A DNA stretch of 64,000 nucleotides, taken from the IMG/VR virus record IMGVR_UViG_3300021185_003494, positions 1-64,000 of that record; one strand, given 5' to 3'. The notes beneath the pieces are model-generated. The model ran no database searches, had not been told where the DNA came from, and saw nothing but the letters and a program-made list of their open reading frames with translations. Below, one piece after another: positions 16,842-25,877 of this stretch. The number at the start of each line of letters is the position of its first letter. Within the stretch, counting starts at the first letter, position 1. Position numbers and translations under genes: made by a program. Source of the stretch: a virus.

Positions 16842-17852
16842 ATGACTATAGTGTTGGATTACATTAAAACTCTGATTCCTGTTAATTGGAAATCGTCTCC
16901 TAGTGGATGGACTAGTGGTAATTGTCCTATGTGTATACAAAATGGCCAATCTCGTCCAGATACAAAAGGCAGAGGCGGCTTCTTTTTTGAGGAAGAAAAA
17001 TTCCAATATAATTGTTTTAACTGTAATTATAAAACAGGTTTTAATGATGGCGGTAAGATAAATGGTAGACTAGAAAAGTTAATGCGTACTTTGGGAGCGC
17101 CAGAGAACGAAATACAAAAACTGAAAATTGAGCTATTACGAGAATCAGATGTAGCAGAGTTATTAATAAGAAAAGAACAAAAACAAGCACTAGTCATTGA
17201 TTGGGAAGAAGTATCATTACCAGAAAACACAAAACCATTTGCAGAGTATGACACACCACAAGAAAAATTTGTAGAGGCTGCAACATACTTACATGAACGT
17301 GGGTTTAATCCTATGGACAAAAGATTTATGTATAGTACTACAAAAGCACATGGTAGGATGAGTAATAGAATAGTAATACCATTTAAATATAAAAACAAAG
17401 TTGTTGGTTATACTGCAAGGTGGATAGGTACTCCTCCTAAAAATATGCCAAAATATTATAACAAACAACCTAAAAAAGATTTTGTATATGGACTAGATAG
17501 CCAAACACCAGATAAAAAAATTGTTATCGTGACTGAAGGACAGTTAGATTCAATAATTACAGATGGCGTTGCAATTGGTAGTAATAACTGTAATGTAGAT
17601 CAAGCTAATATCATTGACAATCTCAATAAGCGTGTTATTGTATTACCAGATGCTGATGAATCGGGTCAAAGATTAGTAAATGCAGCTATTAAATATGGTT
17701 GGGAAGTAAGTTTTCCTGAGTGGCAAGATTGTAAAGATGCTGGAGATGCACAAATAAAATATGGGAGACTTTTTACAGTGAAAAGTATTATAGATAGTGC
17801 TATTAAAAATAGCACAAAAATTAAAATTATTTCTAAAGGATATTGTACATGA
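16842..17852 (+). CDS. 61: DNA primase gp61-like
   Basis: 336 residues, similar to T4 gp61 (342). It makes primers for lagging-strand synthesis with gp41. N-terminal zinc-binding region CPMC (about 28-31) and CFNC (about 58-61). TOPRIM domain with the acidic motif VIVTEGQLDS (about 228-237) and VLPDADESGQ (about 266-275). Followed after an SGNH gene by the gp41 helicase, the T4 primosome pair. Confidence 0.9.
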   Translation: MTIVLDYIKTLIPVNWKSSPSGWTSGNCPMCIQNGQSRPDTKGRGGFFFEEEKFQYNCFNCNYKTGFNDGGKINGRLEKLMRTLGAPENEIQKLKIELLRESDVAELLIRKEQKQALVIDWEEVSLPENTKPFAEYDTPQEKFVEAATYLHERGFNPMDKRFMYSTTKAHGRMSNRIVIPFKYKNKVVGYTARWIGTPPKNMPKYYNKQPKKDFVYGLDSQTPDKKIVIVTEGQLDSIITDGVAIGSNNCNVDQANIIDNLNKRVIVLPDADESGQRLVNAAIKYGWEVSFPEWQDCKDAGDAQIKYGRLFTVKSIIDSAIKNSTKIKIISKGYCT

Positions 17853-18625
17853 CTAAAAGAGTACTAGTGATAGGTACTAGTCATTCAGTAGGAGTATGCG
17901 GTGAAAGAATACTTCCAAAAGGAAGACGCTGGCATGATCATATAAAAACAAATTATGATGCAGAAGTGGTAAGTTTAAAATTTCCTGGCTGTACATCATT
18001 AGGACAGTTTTTTGCATTGTCGTCTTATTTTTATGATAATCCGGATCAATATTTTGATTTGTGTATAATTGAAGGCAGACACAAAGAATATACAGTTGAC
18101 AGTGCTATGGAAGAAGTTGCCTTCATAGATCCTAAAGATGAACATTTTACATGGGCTCGTGAAAATTATGATCATTGGTTAGACGAAGATCAACGGTTGG
18201 CGATAAATCCAATGCGTAATAGGCATCGTAGTAGAACTGTTAGTACGTCTCTTTTAAAAAAACTAGATAAGCCAACAAGACGATTGTATGAGGACTATAT
18301 GTCAGTATATTTTGAAAGCTCACTACAAAATATGCACAGCATATCTCACAATTTTTCAATATGTGCATTAGCAAAACAAAGATGCGAGACAGTTAAATGG
18401 TTTTCTTGGCCCAGTCACACAGTTGACGACTTGGATTTTTATAATTTAATGCAAGAAGTATTGTATCCTTATCTTATGATGTCGTTGTATCCAACTATTA
18501 CAAAGAATGTGCCTCAACATTATAAATGTGAATGCGGGCATTTAAATGAACATGGCAATAGGCATATATTTAAAATATTAAAGCCAGAGATAGATAAAAT
18601 TTTAGAGGAAAAAGATGGACAGTAG
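17849..18625 (+). CDS. SGNH-like hydrolase inserted between primase and helicase
   Basis: 258 residues from the ATG at 17849, preceded by AAAGGA; a TTG two codons upstream is less likely. Block I-like VIGTSHSVGVCGE (residues 6-18), a GC-type turn FPGCTSLGQF (about 49-58), and a C-terminal CGHLNEHGNRHI (about 231-242) that matches the block V Asp/His region, though the Asp is replaced by Asn-Glu. It overlaps primase by 4 nt and helicase by 11 nt. Its substrate is unknown, and the position inside the primosome operon is odd. Confidence 0.55.
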   Translation: MTKRVLVIGTSHSVGVCGERILPKGRRWHDHIKTNYDAEVVSLKFPGCTSLGQFFALSSYFYDNPDQYFDLCIIEGRHKEYTVDSAMEEVAFIDPKDEHFTWARENYDHWLDEDQRLAINPMRNRHRSRTVSTSLLKKLDKPTRRLYEDYMSVYFESSLQNMHSISHNFSICALAKQRCETVKWFSWPSHTVDDLDFYNLMQEVLYPYLMMSLYPTITKNVPQHYKCECGHLNEHGNRHIFKILKPEIDKILEEKDGQ

Positions 18626-20012
18626 AGAATATAATATTGAATTGCAACAACTCTTTGTAGAGTTTTTAGCACAAGATCAAGACTTATTTGTAAGGGTTAA
18701 CAATATTACAGATAGTAACTACTTTGACAGGACATTAAAATCTACTGTTGAATTTATTAGAGAGCATGTATCAGAATATGGTGCTCAGCCAACTCCACAG
18801 CAAGTGAAAGCAAAGACTGGCGTAGAGCTAAACGGACTTGGAGATAAAATTGATCATCGACATAAAGAATGGTTTGTGGATGAATATGAAAACTTTTGTA
18901 AACATAAAGCATTAGAATCAGCGATCCTAAAAAGTGCTGATTTACTTGAAAAAGGTGAATATGGTACAGTAGATAAGATTATTAAAGAAGCAGTACAAAT
19001 TGGACTTGCCAAGCATATGGGTACAGACTATTGGGAAAGTCCTGCAGAACGTATTGAACGTGTTCGTAATAGTAGAGGCGGCACAAGTACTGGTTGGAAA
19101 GATATTGACAATAAACTATATGGCGGTGTGAATAGAGGAGAACTAAACATATTTGCGGCGGCATCGGGCGGCGGTAAAAGTTTGTTTTTGCAAAACTTAG
19201 CATTGAACTGGGCATTAGAAGGACATAATGTATTATATGTTAGTTTAGAGCTTAGTGAAGAACTATGTAGTATGCGACTTGATAGTATGATTACAGGTAT
19301 GAATACCAAGGATGTATTTAAAAATGTTGATGATGTAGATCTAAAAGTACGTATGGCTGGCAAAAAAGCTGGCGCAATACGCATTGTACAATTAAAAAAT
19401 GGCATCACAGTAAATGATTTAACAAGCTATTTGCGTGAGCTAGAAGTACAAACAGACAAAAAGTTTGATGCTATTTGTGTAGACTATTTAGACTTAATGA
19501 TGCCTGCTGGTGTTAAAGTTAATGTAAGTGATATGTTTGTAAAAGACAAATATGTATCAGAAGAATTACGAAACTTTGCAGTAGAGAATAATTTGCTATT
19601 TGCAACTGCATCGCAGTTGAATCGTGGCGCAGTTGAAGAAGTAGAATTTGATCACAGCCATATTGCTGGCGGGTTAAGTAAAATCCAAACAGCAGATAAT
19701 GTTATTGGTATCTTTACAAGTCAAGCAATGCGTGAGCGTGGAAGATATCAAGTACAGTTTATGAAGACACGTAGCAGTAGTGGTGTTGGACAAAAAGTAG
19801 ATTTAAAATTTGATATTGGCGGATTACGTATCACTGATCTAGAAGATGATGATGATCAAGAGCCAATCAATCAAACTTCTGCAATGTTTGATAAACTTAA
19901 ACAAAGAAGCCAAGTAACTACACAAGAAAAGTCAGTGGCAGAAAATAGTATTGTAGAAAATACTATGGCAGGACATGACAAGTTACGAAGTTTGCTTAAA
20001 AAAACTAATTAA
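18615..20012 (+). CDS. 41: Replicative DNA helicase gp41 (DnaB family)
   Basis: 465 residues, T4 gp41 has 475. Hexameric 5'-3' helicase of the replication fork. Walker A AASGGGKS (about 182-189), H1a-type VSLELSEE (about 209-216), Walker B ICVDYLDLM (about 288-296), and a Gln motif in TASQLNRG (about 330-337). The N-terminal domain is helical and the C-terminal 60 residues are a polar tail. It follows primase as expected for a primosome operon. Confidence 0.95.
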   Translation: MDSREYNIELQQLFVEFLAQDQDLFVRVNNITDSNYFDRTLKSTVEFIREHVSEYGAQPTPQQVKAKTGVELNGLGDKIDHRHKEWFVDEYENFCKHKALESAILKSADLLEKGEYGTVDKIIKEAVQIGLAKHMGTDYWESPAERIERVRNSRGGTSTGWKDIDNKLYGGVNRGELNIFAAASGGGKSLFLQNLALNWALEGHNVLYVSLELSEELCSMRLDSMITGMNTKDVFKNVDDVDLKVRMAGKKAGAIRIVQLKNGITVNDLTSYLRELEVQTDKKFDAICVDYLDLMMPAGVKVNVSDMFVKDKYVSEELRNFAVENNLLFATASQLNRGAVEEVEFDHSHIAGGLSKIQTADNVIGIFTSQAMRERGRYQVQFMKTRSSSGVGQKVDLKFDIGGLRITDLEDDDDQEPINQTSAMFDKLKQRSQVTTQEKSVAENSIVENTMAGHDKLRSLLKKTN

Positions 20013-20016
20013 ATTG

Positions 20017-20024
20017 CATAAATA
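20017..20024 (+). promoter_or_regulatory. Late promoter CATAAATA
   Basis: GCATAAATACTA, 20 nt before the ATG at 20045; the leader carries TGGAGA. Confidence 0.65.
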
Positions 20025-20044
20025 CTACTATATGGAGATTTATC

Positions 20045-20293
20045 ATGTCTAAACGTACACGATCATTGTTGCAAGAAATTAATGATTTAGCACCAAAAAA
20101 AGATAAAATAAATATTTTAGAAAGCAGGGGCAATAATGCTCTGTCTGCTATTATTAATGTTTTAGAAATGATTGATGAATCTTACGATCAAAACACAGCC
20201 CAAGATCTGCAAAAAAGAATTATGCTATGTGTCAAAAATAGAGATATAGAAAGATTTAATAGAGGCATCAAGCAACTAAGGAAGCCTTCATGA
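20045..20293 (+). CDS. DUF6433-like small protein
   Basis: 82 residues, helical. KRTRSLLQEINDLAPKKDK at the N-terminus, then NALSAIINVLEMIDESYD and RFNRGIKQLRKPS. It matches my memory of the DUF6433 family of marine T4-like phages, no known role. First gene of a late operon; overlaps the next start by 4 nt. Confidence 0.6.
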   Translation: MSKRTRSLLQEINDLAPKKDKINILESRGNNALSAIINVLEMIDESYDQNTAQDLQKRIMLCVKNRDIERFNRGIKQLRKPS

Positions 20294-21486
20294 AGATTAA
20301 CGATATTATTGTAGGAAATAAAAAGCGTAAACATAGAAATTCCCGCAAGCATAGAATGGTCCAAAAAGACCTATATACTGCTGATCCTAAACATCTTGGC
20401 GAATCTAAAGGACGAGATATTAATCATTTAGAAGATTTGGTTGTATTTTATGGCTCAAAGGGTGGCAAAAAAGCTATAGATGTTTTAAAAAGTTTAGAAA
20501 CCAGTCCTGAAAGTGTAACAATTAAATGGGATGGCAGACCAGCTGTTATTTTTGGTCGTAATGAACAGGGCGAATTTACACTTACTGACAAAAGTGGCTT
20601 TGGAGCCAAAACATATGATGGCAGAGTAACTAGTCCACAAGGATTAGAAAAAATGCTCAATGCACGTCCTGGTGCAAAAAATAATCCAGTAGGTCATCAA
20701 GAATTTGTAGGACAAATGACAGGTATATGGTCAGCATTTGAGTCTGCTACACCTCCAGATTTTAGAGGATATGTGCATGGTGATTTGATGTACTTTGATA
20801 CTCCAACAAACAATAAAGGTAGATTAGAATTCCAACCAAATACAACTGTGTATAGTGTAGATCCAAGTAGTGAGATAGGACAAAAAATTGCTAACAGCAA
20901 AGTCGGTGTAGTACTACATGCCTATATAGACTTGGAAGGAAATAAATCTCAAGTAGATACAACAAAATTTTTAACAGGAGATTTGCTAATATTGCCTCCA
21001 GTAACATTAACCAATAGTCCTGATGTAGATAATAAGCAATTACAGCAATTGCAATCTGTATTGAATAAAAATGCAAATAATATAGATAGTTTACTTAATG
21101 TTCCTGCAGAATTAAAAATGAAGGATTTTGCAAATATACTTTATACATATATCAATAGTAGTGTAAAATCAGGAACCTTAAATAATTTAGGTAGACAAGA
21201 TTTTATTAAATGGGTACAAGGAAGTAATATCAGTAACCCTAAAAAACAAAAATCAACAGAATGGGCTGAGAAAAATGCTGCAGGGTTTGATAGTATGTTT
21301 GATTTTGTAATAGCAATAAAAACAGTAAAAAATAATATTATAGGACAATTAGATAATCAGCCAGCTGAGATCGAAGCCTATACAGACGGAAAGCGTGGCG
21401 GAGAAGGTTACGTAGTGGGTAAAGACGTAAAGCTAGTTAATAGAGCAGGCTTTACTGCAGCAAACTCAGCAAGGAATAATAATTAA
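20290..21486 (+). CDS. DUF6267-type protein with nucleic-acid ligase/nucleotidyltransferase motifs
   Basis: 398 residues. The motifs of the covalent nucleotidyltransferase (ATP-dependent ligase) fold are visible in order: motif I VTIKWDGRPAVIFG (about 76-89, K-x-D-G with Lys as the adenylation residue), motif III-like YVHGDLMYFDTP (about 158-169), motif IV/V-like GGEGYVVGKDVKLVN (about 374-388). The basic N-terminus (KKRKHRNSRKHRM) could contact nucleic acid. I infer a DNA or RNA ligase-like enzyme in a late operon; the family is usually left unnamed. Confidence 0.6.
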   Translation: MKINDIIVGNKKRKHRNSRKHRMVQKDLYTADPKHLGESKGRDINHLEDLVVFYGSKGGKKAIDVLKSLETSPESVTIKWDGRPAVIFGRNEQGEFTLTDKSGFGAKTYDGRVTSPQGLEKMLNARPGAKNNPVGHQEFVGQMTGIWSAFESATPPDFRGYVHGDLMYFDTPTNNKGRLEFQPNTTVYSVDPSSEIGQKIANSKVGVVLHAYIDLEGNKSQVDTTKFLTGDLLILPPVTLTNSPDVDNKQLQQLQSVLNKNANNIDSLLNVPAELKMKDFANILYTYINSSVKSGTLNNLGRQDFIKWVQGSNISNPKKQKSTEWAEKNAAGFDSMFDFVIAIKTVKNNIIGQLDNQPAEIEAYTDGKRGGEGYVVGKDVKLVNRAGFTAANSARNNN

Positions 21487-21686
21487 TGTTTAGTGAACAA
21501 TGCAAATTACATTTAGAAGAAAATAATATGACACGTTGGCAGCATTTCAAGCAAGCGATGTGGATATCTTGGCAGTTAGAAAAGGCAGCATATGCATGCT
21601 TTTTACATGCGTTTGCTCCTCGCTGGTTTAAAACATATGCATCAGATAAATGCAAACAAGTAACAGAGGTTAAAAATAATGGCTGA
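21486..21686 (+). CDS. DUF6356-like small protein
   Basis: 66 residues. NMTRWQHFKQAMWISWQLEK and then AFAPRWFKTYASDKC resemble, from memory, the DUF6356 family (HL...M-YxxHF...HAFxPxxF...S). Probably membrane associated through an amphipathic helix. Start codon overlaps the previous stop; it overlaps the next gene by 8 nt. Confidence 0.55.
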   Translation: MFSEQCKLHLEENNMTRWQHFKQAMWISWQLEKAAYACFLHAFAPRWFKTYASDKCKQVTEVKNNG

Positions 21687-22431
21687 AAAATATACACTAC
21701 AACAATATGCAGCAATGCAAGGAGGCCATGAAATGGAACAAGACTCTAACAATCTTAGTTTTATAGAATCTTTGGGCGAAGCACGTATGTATAAAACAAG
21801 AAATCAAATTAAAAGCGATGGCGCAAGAGGCATAACAGATCATGTGTTTATGAGCATGATGAGTCTGTACGCCATGTCTAATGATTATGAATATGCACCA
21901 GTAGCAAAAGAGTATGCAAAAAGAACTATACAACGAGGAAACTTTGGATCTCCAAGTCCAAGTGGCACTGACTTGTATCAAACATTGTTTACACTTAAAA
22001 AGCCTAATGGAATTTTAGGTGGGGAAAAAGATAGCCTACTATTAAACAAAGTTAAAGTAAACGATGCTCGTATTAAGCAATTTATGCAAGGTATACAAAA
22101 CGGTAATGTCACAAGTGGCCAAGCCAAGGCATTCTTTTTTAAAATGGAAAAAGATTTGGCAATACAGGATCCAAAACTAAGGGCTACTAGAAGATTAGTA
22201 CAGGATTGGCCAACACTCACTACTGCACAACGACAGCTAGTAGGAACACAAATAACTAAATATTTTAGAACGAGTGCAAGGCGTAGCGATATTGCTCCTC
22301 TAATGAATACATTTATAAGTAAAAATAATCTTGCTATTGCACCTAGTAAAGTTGGTAAGGTTGCACGTAGAGTTGCACGTGGTGCAGGTGCGTTTGCAGC
22401 AGGTTATGCCGCAGGTAAATTAATTAAATAA
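21679..22431 (+). CDS. Probable virion protein, unknown
   Basis: 250 residues, mostly helical, with a Gly/Ala-rich C-terminus (VARGAGAFAAGYAAGKLIK) that may insert in or touch membrane. Text such as GITDHVFMSMMSLYAMSNDY and TGTDLYQTLF-like segments, no catalytic motif. Part of the late operon begun at 20017. Confidence 0.5.
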   Translation: MAEKYTLQQYAAMQGGHEMEQDSNNLSFIESLGEARMYKTRNQIKSDGARGITDHVFMSMMSLYAMSNDYEYAPVAKEYAKRTIQRGNFGSPSPSGTDLYQTLFTLKKPNGILGGEKDSLLLNKVKVNDARIKQFMQGIQNGNVTSGQAKAFFFKMEKDLAIQDPKLRATRRLVQDWPTLTTAQRQLVGTQITKYFRTSARRSDIAPLMNTFISKNNLAIAPSKVGKVARRVARGAGAFAAGYAAGKLIK

Positions 22432-22441
22432 GGTAGGAAAA

Positions 22442-22873
22442 TTGCAAAAAATAGATGGTGATGAAGTATATACCATCCATACTCTAATAGATATTACTAA
22501 TTCAGGAGTAATTACTCCCAAGAGTGATCATATAGGATTTCATCAAGAACAAAATTTAAATACATTCCTACAGATTATAGGAATGCGTACACAAGTTCTG
22601 AATTATAAAATAGACATAAAAAAACGTACAAAATTAGAAAAATATAACTTTGGTTCATTATTTAATAAAACAAGTACTGTGTGGTCTCTTATGTTTGTGC
22701 CAGAAGCTACATTCCCGTGGAATAAAGAAGGAAATATTACCGAGCTGTTATACCAAGATTTTAACTATATGCCCATACATACTGGCTTAGAAGAAAAATC
22801 AAAATTTAATCCAGAGCAAGTGGATACATATTCGCCTGAATATAAAAACACATGCTTTCAATATCATGAATAG
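22442..22873 (+). CDS. Conserved phage protein, unknown (TTG start)
   Basis: 143 residues from TTG at 22442, with AGGTAGGA upstream. Text DEVYTIHTLIDITNSGVITP then VWSLMFVPEATFPW. A protein with this DITNxG pattern is common in marine T4-like phages, unnamed. It ends one base before the next late promoter. Confidence 0.55.
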   Translation: MQKIDGDEVYTIHTLIDITNSGVITPKSDHIGFHQEQNLNTFLQIIGMRTQVLNYKIDIKKRTKLEKYNFGSLFNKTSTVWSLMFVPEATFPWNKEGNITELLYQDFNYMPIHTGLEEKSKFNPEQVDTYSPEYKNTCFQYHE

Positions 22874-22874
22874 G

Positions 22875-22882
22875 CATAAATA
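22875..22882 (+). promoter_or_regulatory. Late promoter CATAAATA
   Basis: GCATAAATACAAG, followed by a ~69-nt leader to the ATG at 22957 with AAAGGA near the start. A second weaker TAAAT lies at about 22914. Confidence 0.6.
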
Positions 22883-22956
22883 CAAGTATAGTTAGTATCA
22901 AGAGGTACTACGGATAAATCAGCTCATTAAGACGCTGCCGTAAAAGGAATCTTAAA

Positions 22957-23223
22957 ATGGCAATGCAACAGTCAAGACTAGAGCGTGAAAATCTAGAAGC
23001 ACATGTAGACTTATGTGCAGAGAGGTATCGCGTGTTAGAAGAAAATTTAAAACGGTTAGAGTCTAAGGTAGACACATTAGCACACAATGTAGGTAAGATG
23101 GCAGATAAACAAAATTTAGAAAAAAATAGTAATAATAAAGTGGTATTGGGGGCAGCAGCAACAATTATAATGGGCTTATTGTCAACAGTAGTATTATTAC
23201 TATTAAACCTACAGGCGGTTTAA
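22957..23223 (+). CDS. Coiled-coil protein with one membrane segment
   Basis: 88 residues. Residues 5-55 are a heptad-type coiled coil (ENLEAHVDLCAERYRVLEEN). Residues 62-84 are a single membrane span (GAAATIIMGLLSTVVLLLL). The N-in, C-out small helix plus membrane plan is seen in phage holin or spanin candidates, but lysis function is only a guess. Confidence 0.55.
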   Translation: MAMQQSRLERENLEAHVDLCAERYRVLEENLKRLESKVDTLAHNVGKMADKQNLEKNSNNKVVLGAAATIIMGLLSTVVLLLLNLQAV

Positions 23224-23224
23224 T

Positions 23225-23515
23225 ATGATACTTAATGAGTCATATAATACTATTGTTACAGAAGCAAAGGTAGTTTTTGCAAGACGTGGACGTACAGTTA
23301 CTACAAAATTTAGATGTACAGTAGGCGCTAGAGCAGGTAGAGTAGTAAGCAATCCTAGCCAATGCGCCGCACCTATTGATCTTAAAAAACGTTTTGTTTT
23401 AAAGAGAACAAAGATGGCAAAAGGTGCTCGTATGATGAAAAAAGCACAACGCACTAAGCGAGTTAACCCAGCGAGTAAAATTGTAGCAAGATTAAATAAG
23501 AGTAGAAGAAGATGA
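23225..23515 (+). CDS. Small very basic phage protein
   Basis: 96 residues with more than 25 Lys/Arg. RRGRTVTTKFRCTVGARAGR then NPSQCAAPIDLKKR: two conserved Cys. Likely nucleic-acid binding. Similar small basic proteins are found in the late region of marine T4-like phages, unnamed. Separated by 1 nt from the gene before, overlapping the next by 4 nt. Confidence 0.55.
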   Translation: MILNESYNTIVTEAKVVFARRGRTVTTKFRCTVGARAGRVVSNPSQCAAPIDLKKRFVLKRTKMAKGARMMKKAQRTKRVNPASKIVARLNKSRRR

Positions 23516-24003
23516 AACTTATAAGCGGTAATTTAGTTAAGACAGTAATTCAATTTGCTAAAGAACATTTTGATCATGATCTAGATGAAAAAGAAGTATC
23601 TAAGATTGTACGTGGTCTGTCTTTTAGTGATAATATGAATTTAGCAGGTGCGCTAAAAGATGATGATGTTAATTCATTTTCAGATTTTTTTAGCTTAACA
23701 GATGTAGAAGAAGCAATAACACCATATGGTGCCCAAAACGCTCAACAGCGTTCTATGAATACAAAACAGCAAAATGCCAATAGACGTGCAAATAACGCAC
23801 AGCAGGACGCCAATAGAGATGCAACTGCAAAAGGTAGAGAAATAGCTGGTAACAATAAACAACGAACCGGAGTACCTTCACCACCACCACCAACAGACGT
23901 GCGTGGTATGAACACTAATAATATTAATTCTAATTCAGCGGAAATAGGACGAAATAGGGAAGAGCTTGAACGGTTGAAACAACTTGCATTTGGGAGACGT
24001 TAA
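23512..24003 (+). CDS. Gln/Asn-rich phage protein, unknown
   Basis: 163 residues. The N-terminal ~75 residues are folded-looking (LVKTVIQFAKEHFDHDLDEK). Then comes a low-complexity Asn/Gln/Ala stretch (AQQRSMNTKQQNANRRANN), a PPPP run and a short C-terminal helix (NREELERLKQLAFGRR). Probably a scaffold or virion-associated protein; no motif. Confidence 0.5.
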   Translation: MKLISGNLVKTVIQFAKEHFDHDLDEKEVSKIVRGLSFSDNMNLAGALKDDDVNSFSDFFSLTDVEEAITPYGAQNAQQRSMNTKQQNANRRANNAQQDANRDATAKGREIAGNNKQRTGVPSPPPPTDVRGMNTNNINSNSAEIGRNREELERLKQLAFGRR

Positions 24004-24209
24004 TGAAAAATTTAATGGCTCCAGGTGGCATTCCTACGTTTGTAAGTTTACACGAAAATGAAGTGTACGAAAACTTAATGGATAAAACATGCAAAGATGA
24101 ATTAAATGATCGAGACGCTTATCTAATGCAAAACCTTGTTAACAAGGGGTTAGTTAAACGAGTAATAGAAAATAAAAAAGTTTATTTTATGAGAAGAAGT
24201 GGAATATAA
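24003..24209 (+). CDS. Small phage protein, winged-helix-like size
   Basis: 68 residues: FVSLHENEVYENLMDKTCKD, then LNDRDAYLMQNLVNKGLVKR and KKVYFMRRSG. The final helix-strand-strand pattern could be a small winged helix; unproven. Start overlaps the previous stop. Confidence 0.5.
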   Translation: MKNLMAPGGIPTFVSLHENEVYENLMDKTCKDELNDRDAYLMQNLVNKGLVKRVIENKKVYFMRRSGI

Positions 24210-24210
24210 A

Positions 24211-24801
24211 ATGTCACAAGAATCACAAGAAATGTTAAAAATATTACAGAACTTAGAAAATGCACAGCATAAAGAGCCATCTGTACATCCAGATGGTACT
24301 ACTATTCCTGGTAATGTTTCTAACAATGCAACAGAAATGTATAATATTTTATCAAAATTACAAAATGCAGCAGAAGATGCAACTAAAAAAGTTGTAAACG
24401 AATCTAAAGCTAATCCAGAATTAAGTGCAGCTAATATTAAAGAAAATAATATTAATATTAATGGACAGTATAGTATTGACATTGTTAAAAAGAGAGTTGC
24501 TGAAGGTATTAGTAAAAAGTTTTATAATATATCAGATACATCTGGTGTAATATATCAGGATATTTGTTTATTTGAAAGTGCTATGGGCATAGTTAAGTCT
24601 CTTATGAATGATAACACAAAATTAAATAAAATTTTAGATTTAGACGGGCGTTACGGATCACATCTTGCAGAGGCAGCTATGTATAAAGTAAAAGTTAGAA
24701 CTTTAAACGAACAATTTAAAAAAGATATTGCACTAGCAAAACAAACGTCTGCGCTGTCTAAAATGAATGCTTACAAAAAGCAAATAAAGAATTTACTGTA
24801 G
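24211..24801 (+). CDS. Probable virion or scaffold protein, unknown
   Basis: 196 residues from the ATG at 24211, just after the preceding TAA; an earlier in-frame ATG at 24199 lies inside the preceding gene. Helical, Asn-rich (NIKENNININGQYSIDIVKK). C-terminal helix KKDIALAKQTSALSKMNAYK. Ends the operon begun at 22875. Confidence 0.5.
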   Translation: MSQESQEMLKILQNLENAQHKEPSVHPDGTTIPGNVSNNATEMYNILSKLQNAAEDATKKVVNESKANPELSAANIKENNININGQYSIDIVKKRVAEGISKKFYNISDTSGVIYQDICLFESAMGIVKSLMNDNTKLNKILDLDGRYGSHLAEAAMYKVKVRTLNEQFKKDIALAKQTSALSKMNAYKKQIKNLL

Positions 24802-24818
24802 TGTTTTTTCAAAAAAAC

Positions 24819-24826
24819 GATAAATA
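24819..24826 (+). promoter_or_regulatory. Late promoter GATAAATA
   Basis: CGATAAATACAATATA after an inverted repeat GTTTTTT-C-AAAAAAAC that may end the upstream transcript. Leader of 24 nt with AGGGG before the ATG at 24856. Confidence 0.65.
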
Positions 24827-24855
24827 CAATATAACTTAATTATAGGGGTAACAAA

Positions 24856-25569
24856 ATGAATTTAACTCAATTACAAGAAAATCGTGTTAATACCGTTAAT
24901 AGAGTACTAAAAGATTTATTTGGTACAAATATTAACTTTAATGCAGATACAAAAAAACTAAAAACTATGTACGAATCTACACAGGGCAAAATTAATAAAC
25001 TTCGCTCTAATGGTATAGACGTTACAGACAAAGACTTCCAGAAACTATTATTAATTGCAGAGGGTTTTGAATCTGTATTAGAAGAAAGAAATCTTACAGA
25101 GTCAGCAGATCTTGACACAGCAGAAGTATTATTAGCTGCAAAACAAATGGCAGATGATTTACAAAAAATGGCAGAAAACTTAGCAAGTATGCAAGTTGAA
25201 GACCTAATGAGTATAACAAATGCTATGAAAGAGGAAGTTGGTCCAGAAGAAGCGGAAGCATTTAACCAAGCAGCTGAATCAGCAATTAGTGGCGCACTAG
25301 AAGCAGTCAAGTCAGCTAATGAAGGTGTTAGTAACGCAGTATTAGCGGCACAAGGCCAAGCACCAGTATCAACAGATATGGATGCACCAATGGATGCACC
25401 AATGGATGCACCAGCACCTAGTGATGACATGGATGTAGATGTTGATATGGGAGATGATTTTGGTGGTGCAGATGCTGCAGACGACATGAGTGATGCAGAA
25501 GGCAGAGAAATGAAAGAGTCCGTTTCTAAGCAAGATCTTAAAGCTAAGTTTGCAAAGTTAAAAAAATAA
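24856..25569 (+). CDS. Acidic, Ala-rich protein, probable scaffold/virion component
   Basis: 237 residues. N-terminal basic helical part (LFGTNINFNADTKKLK), central Ala/Glu helices (AEVLLAAKQMADDLQKMAEN) and a low-complexity acidic region with a triple MDAP repeat and many Asp (residues 170-210), ending in a basic helix KQDLKAKFAKLKK. Such composition is typical of prohead core or scaffold proteins; inferred. Strong late promoter. Confidence 0.55.
   Translation: MNLTQLQENRVNTVNRVLKDLFGTNINFNADTKKLKTMYESTQGKINKLRSNGIDVTDKDFQKLLLIAEGFESVLEERNLTESADLDTAEVLLAAKQMADDLQKMAENLASMQVEDLMSITNAMKEEVGPEEAEAFNQAAESAISGALEAVKSANEGVSNAVLAAQGQAPVSTDMDAPMDAPMDAPAPSDDMDVDVDMGDDFGGADAADDMSDAEGREMKESVSKQDLKAKFAKLKK
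25378..25413 (+). repeat. 12-bp tandem repeat x3 inside the acidic protein
   Basis: Three exact copies of ATGGATGCACCA, coding for MDAP repeated. Copy number is likely to vary between relatives. Confidence 0.9.
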
Positions 25570-25877
25570 TGCGCTATTCAGATCTAATAAAAGATCAAGT
25601 GTTGGATCTAGTAACAATGTTGGATGCAGAGGGACTTAATACTGTTTCTTTAGACGCATTGATTGACGAACTACAGAAATCTGGACACGATACAGATAGT
25701 AGTACACTTATATCTTTATTAGATAGCTTAGATATTGTTGACAATGTATCAAACGGTATAGTTCATTTCCATGGTGGAGAAAACGATGGAAATAATGATG
25801 AACCAGATCCAGAACAACAAGACAATAAGATTGACAAGATGGCTCGTAAGCAAGTAAAGAAAGAGTTAGGTAAATGA
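25569..25877 (+). CDS. Small acidic phage protein, unknown
   Basis: 102 residues: LIKDQVLDLVTMLDAEGLN helix, then SLDALIDELQKSGHD, an acidic linker (NDEPDPEQQDN) and a basic tail (ARKQVKKELGK). Start overlaps the previous stop by 1 nt and the next gene overlaps by 4 nt. Probably part of the same virion operon. Confidence 0.5.
   Translation: MRYSDLIKDQVLDLVTMLDAEGLNTVSLDALIDELQKSGHDTDSSTLISLLDSLDIVDNVSNGIVHFHGGENDGNNDEPDPEQQDNKIDKMARKQVKKELGK

Noticed and set aside
24867-25487. Long minus-strand ORF over the acidic virion protein
   Set aside because: Antisense shadow of an Ala/Asp-rich gene with a real start and late promoter; low-complexity Ser/Ala text.
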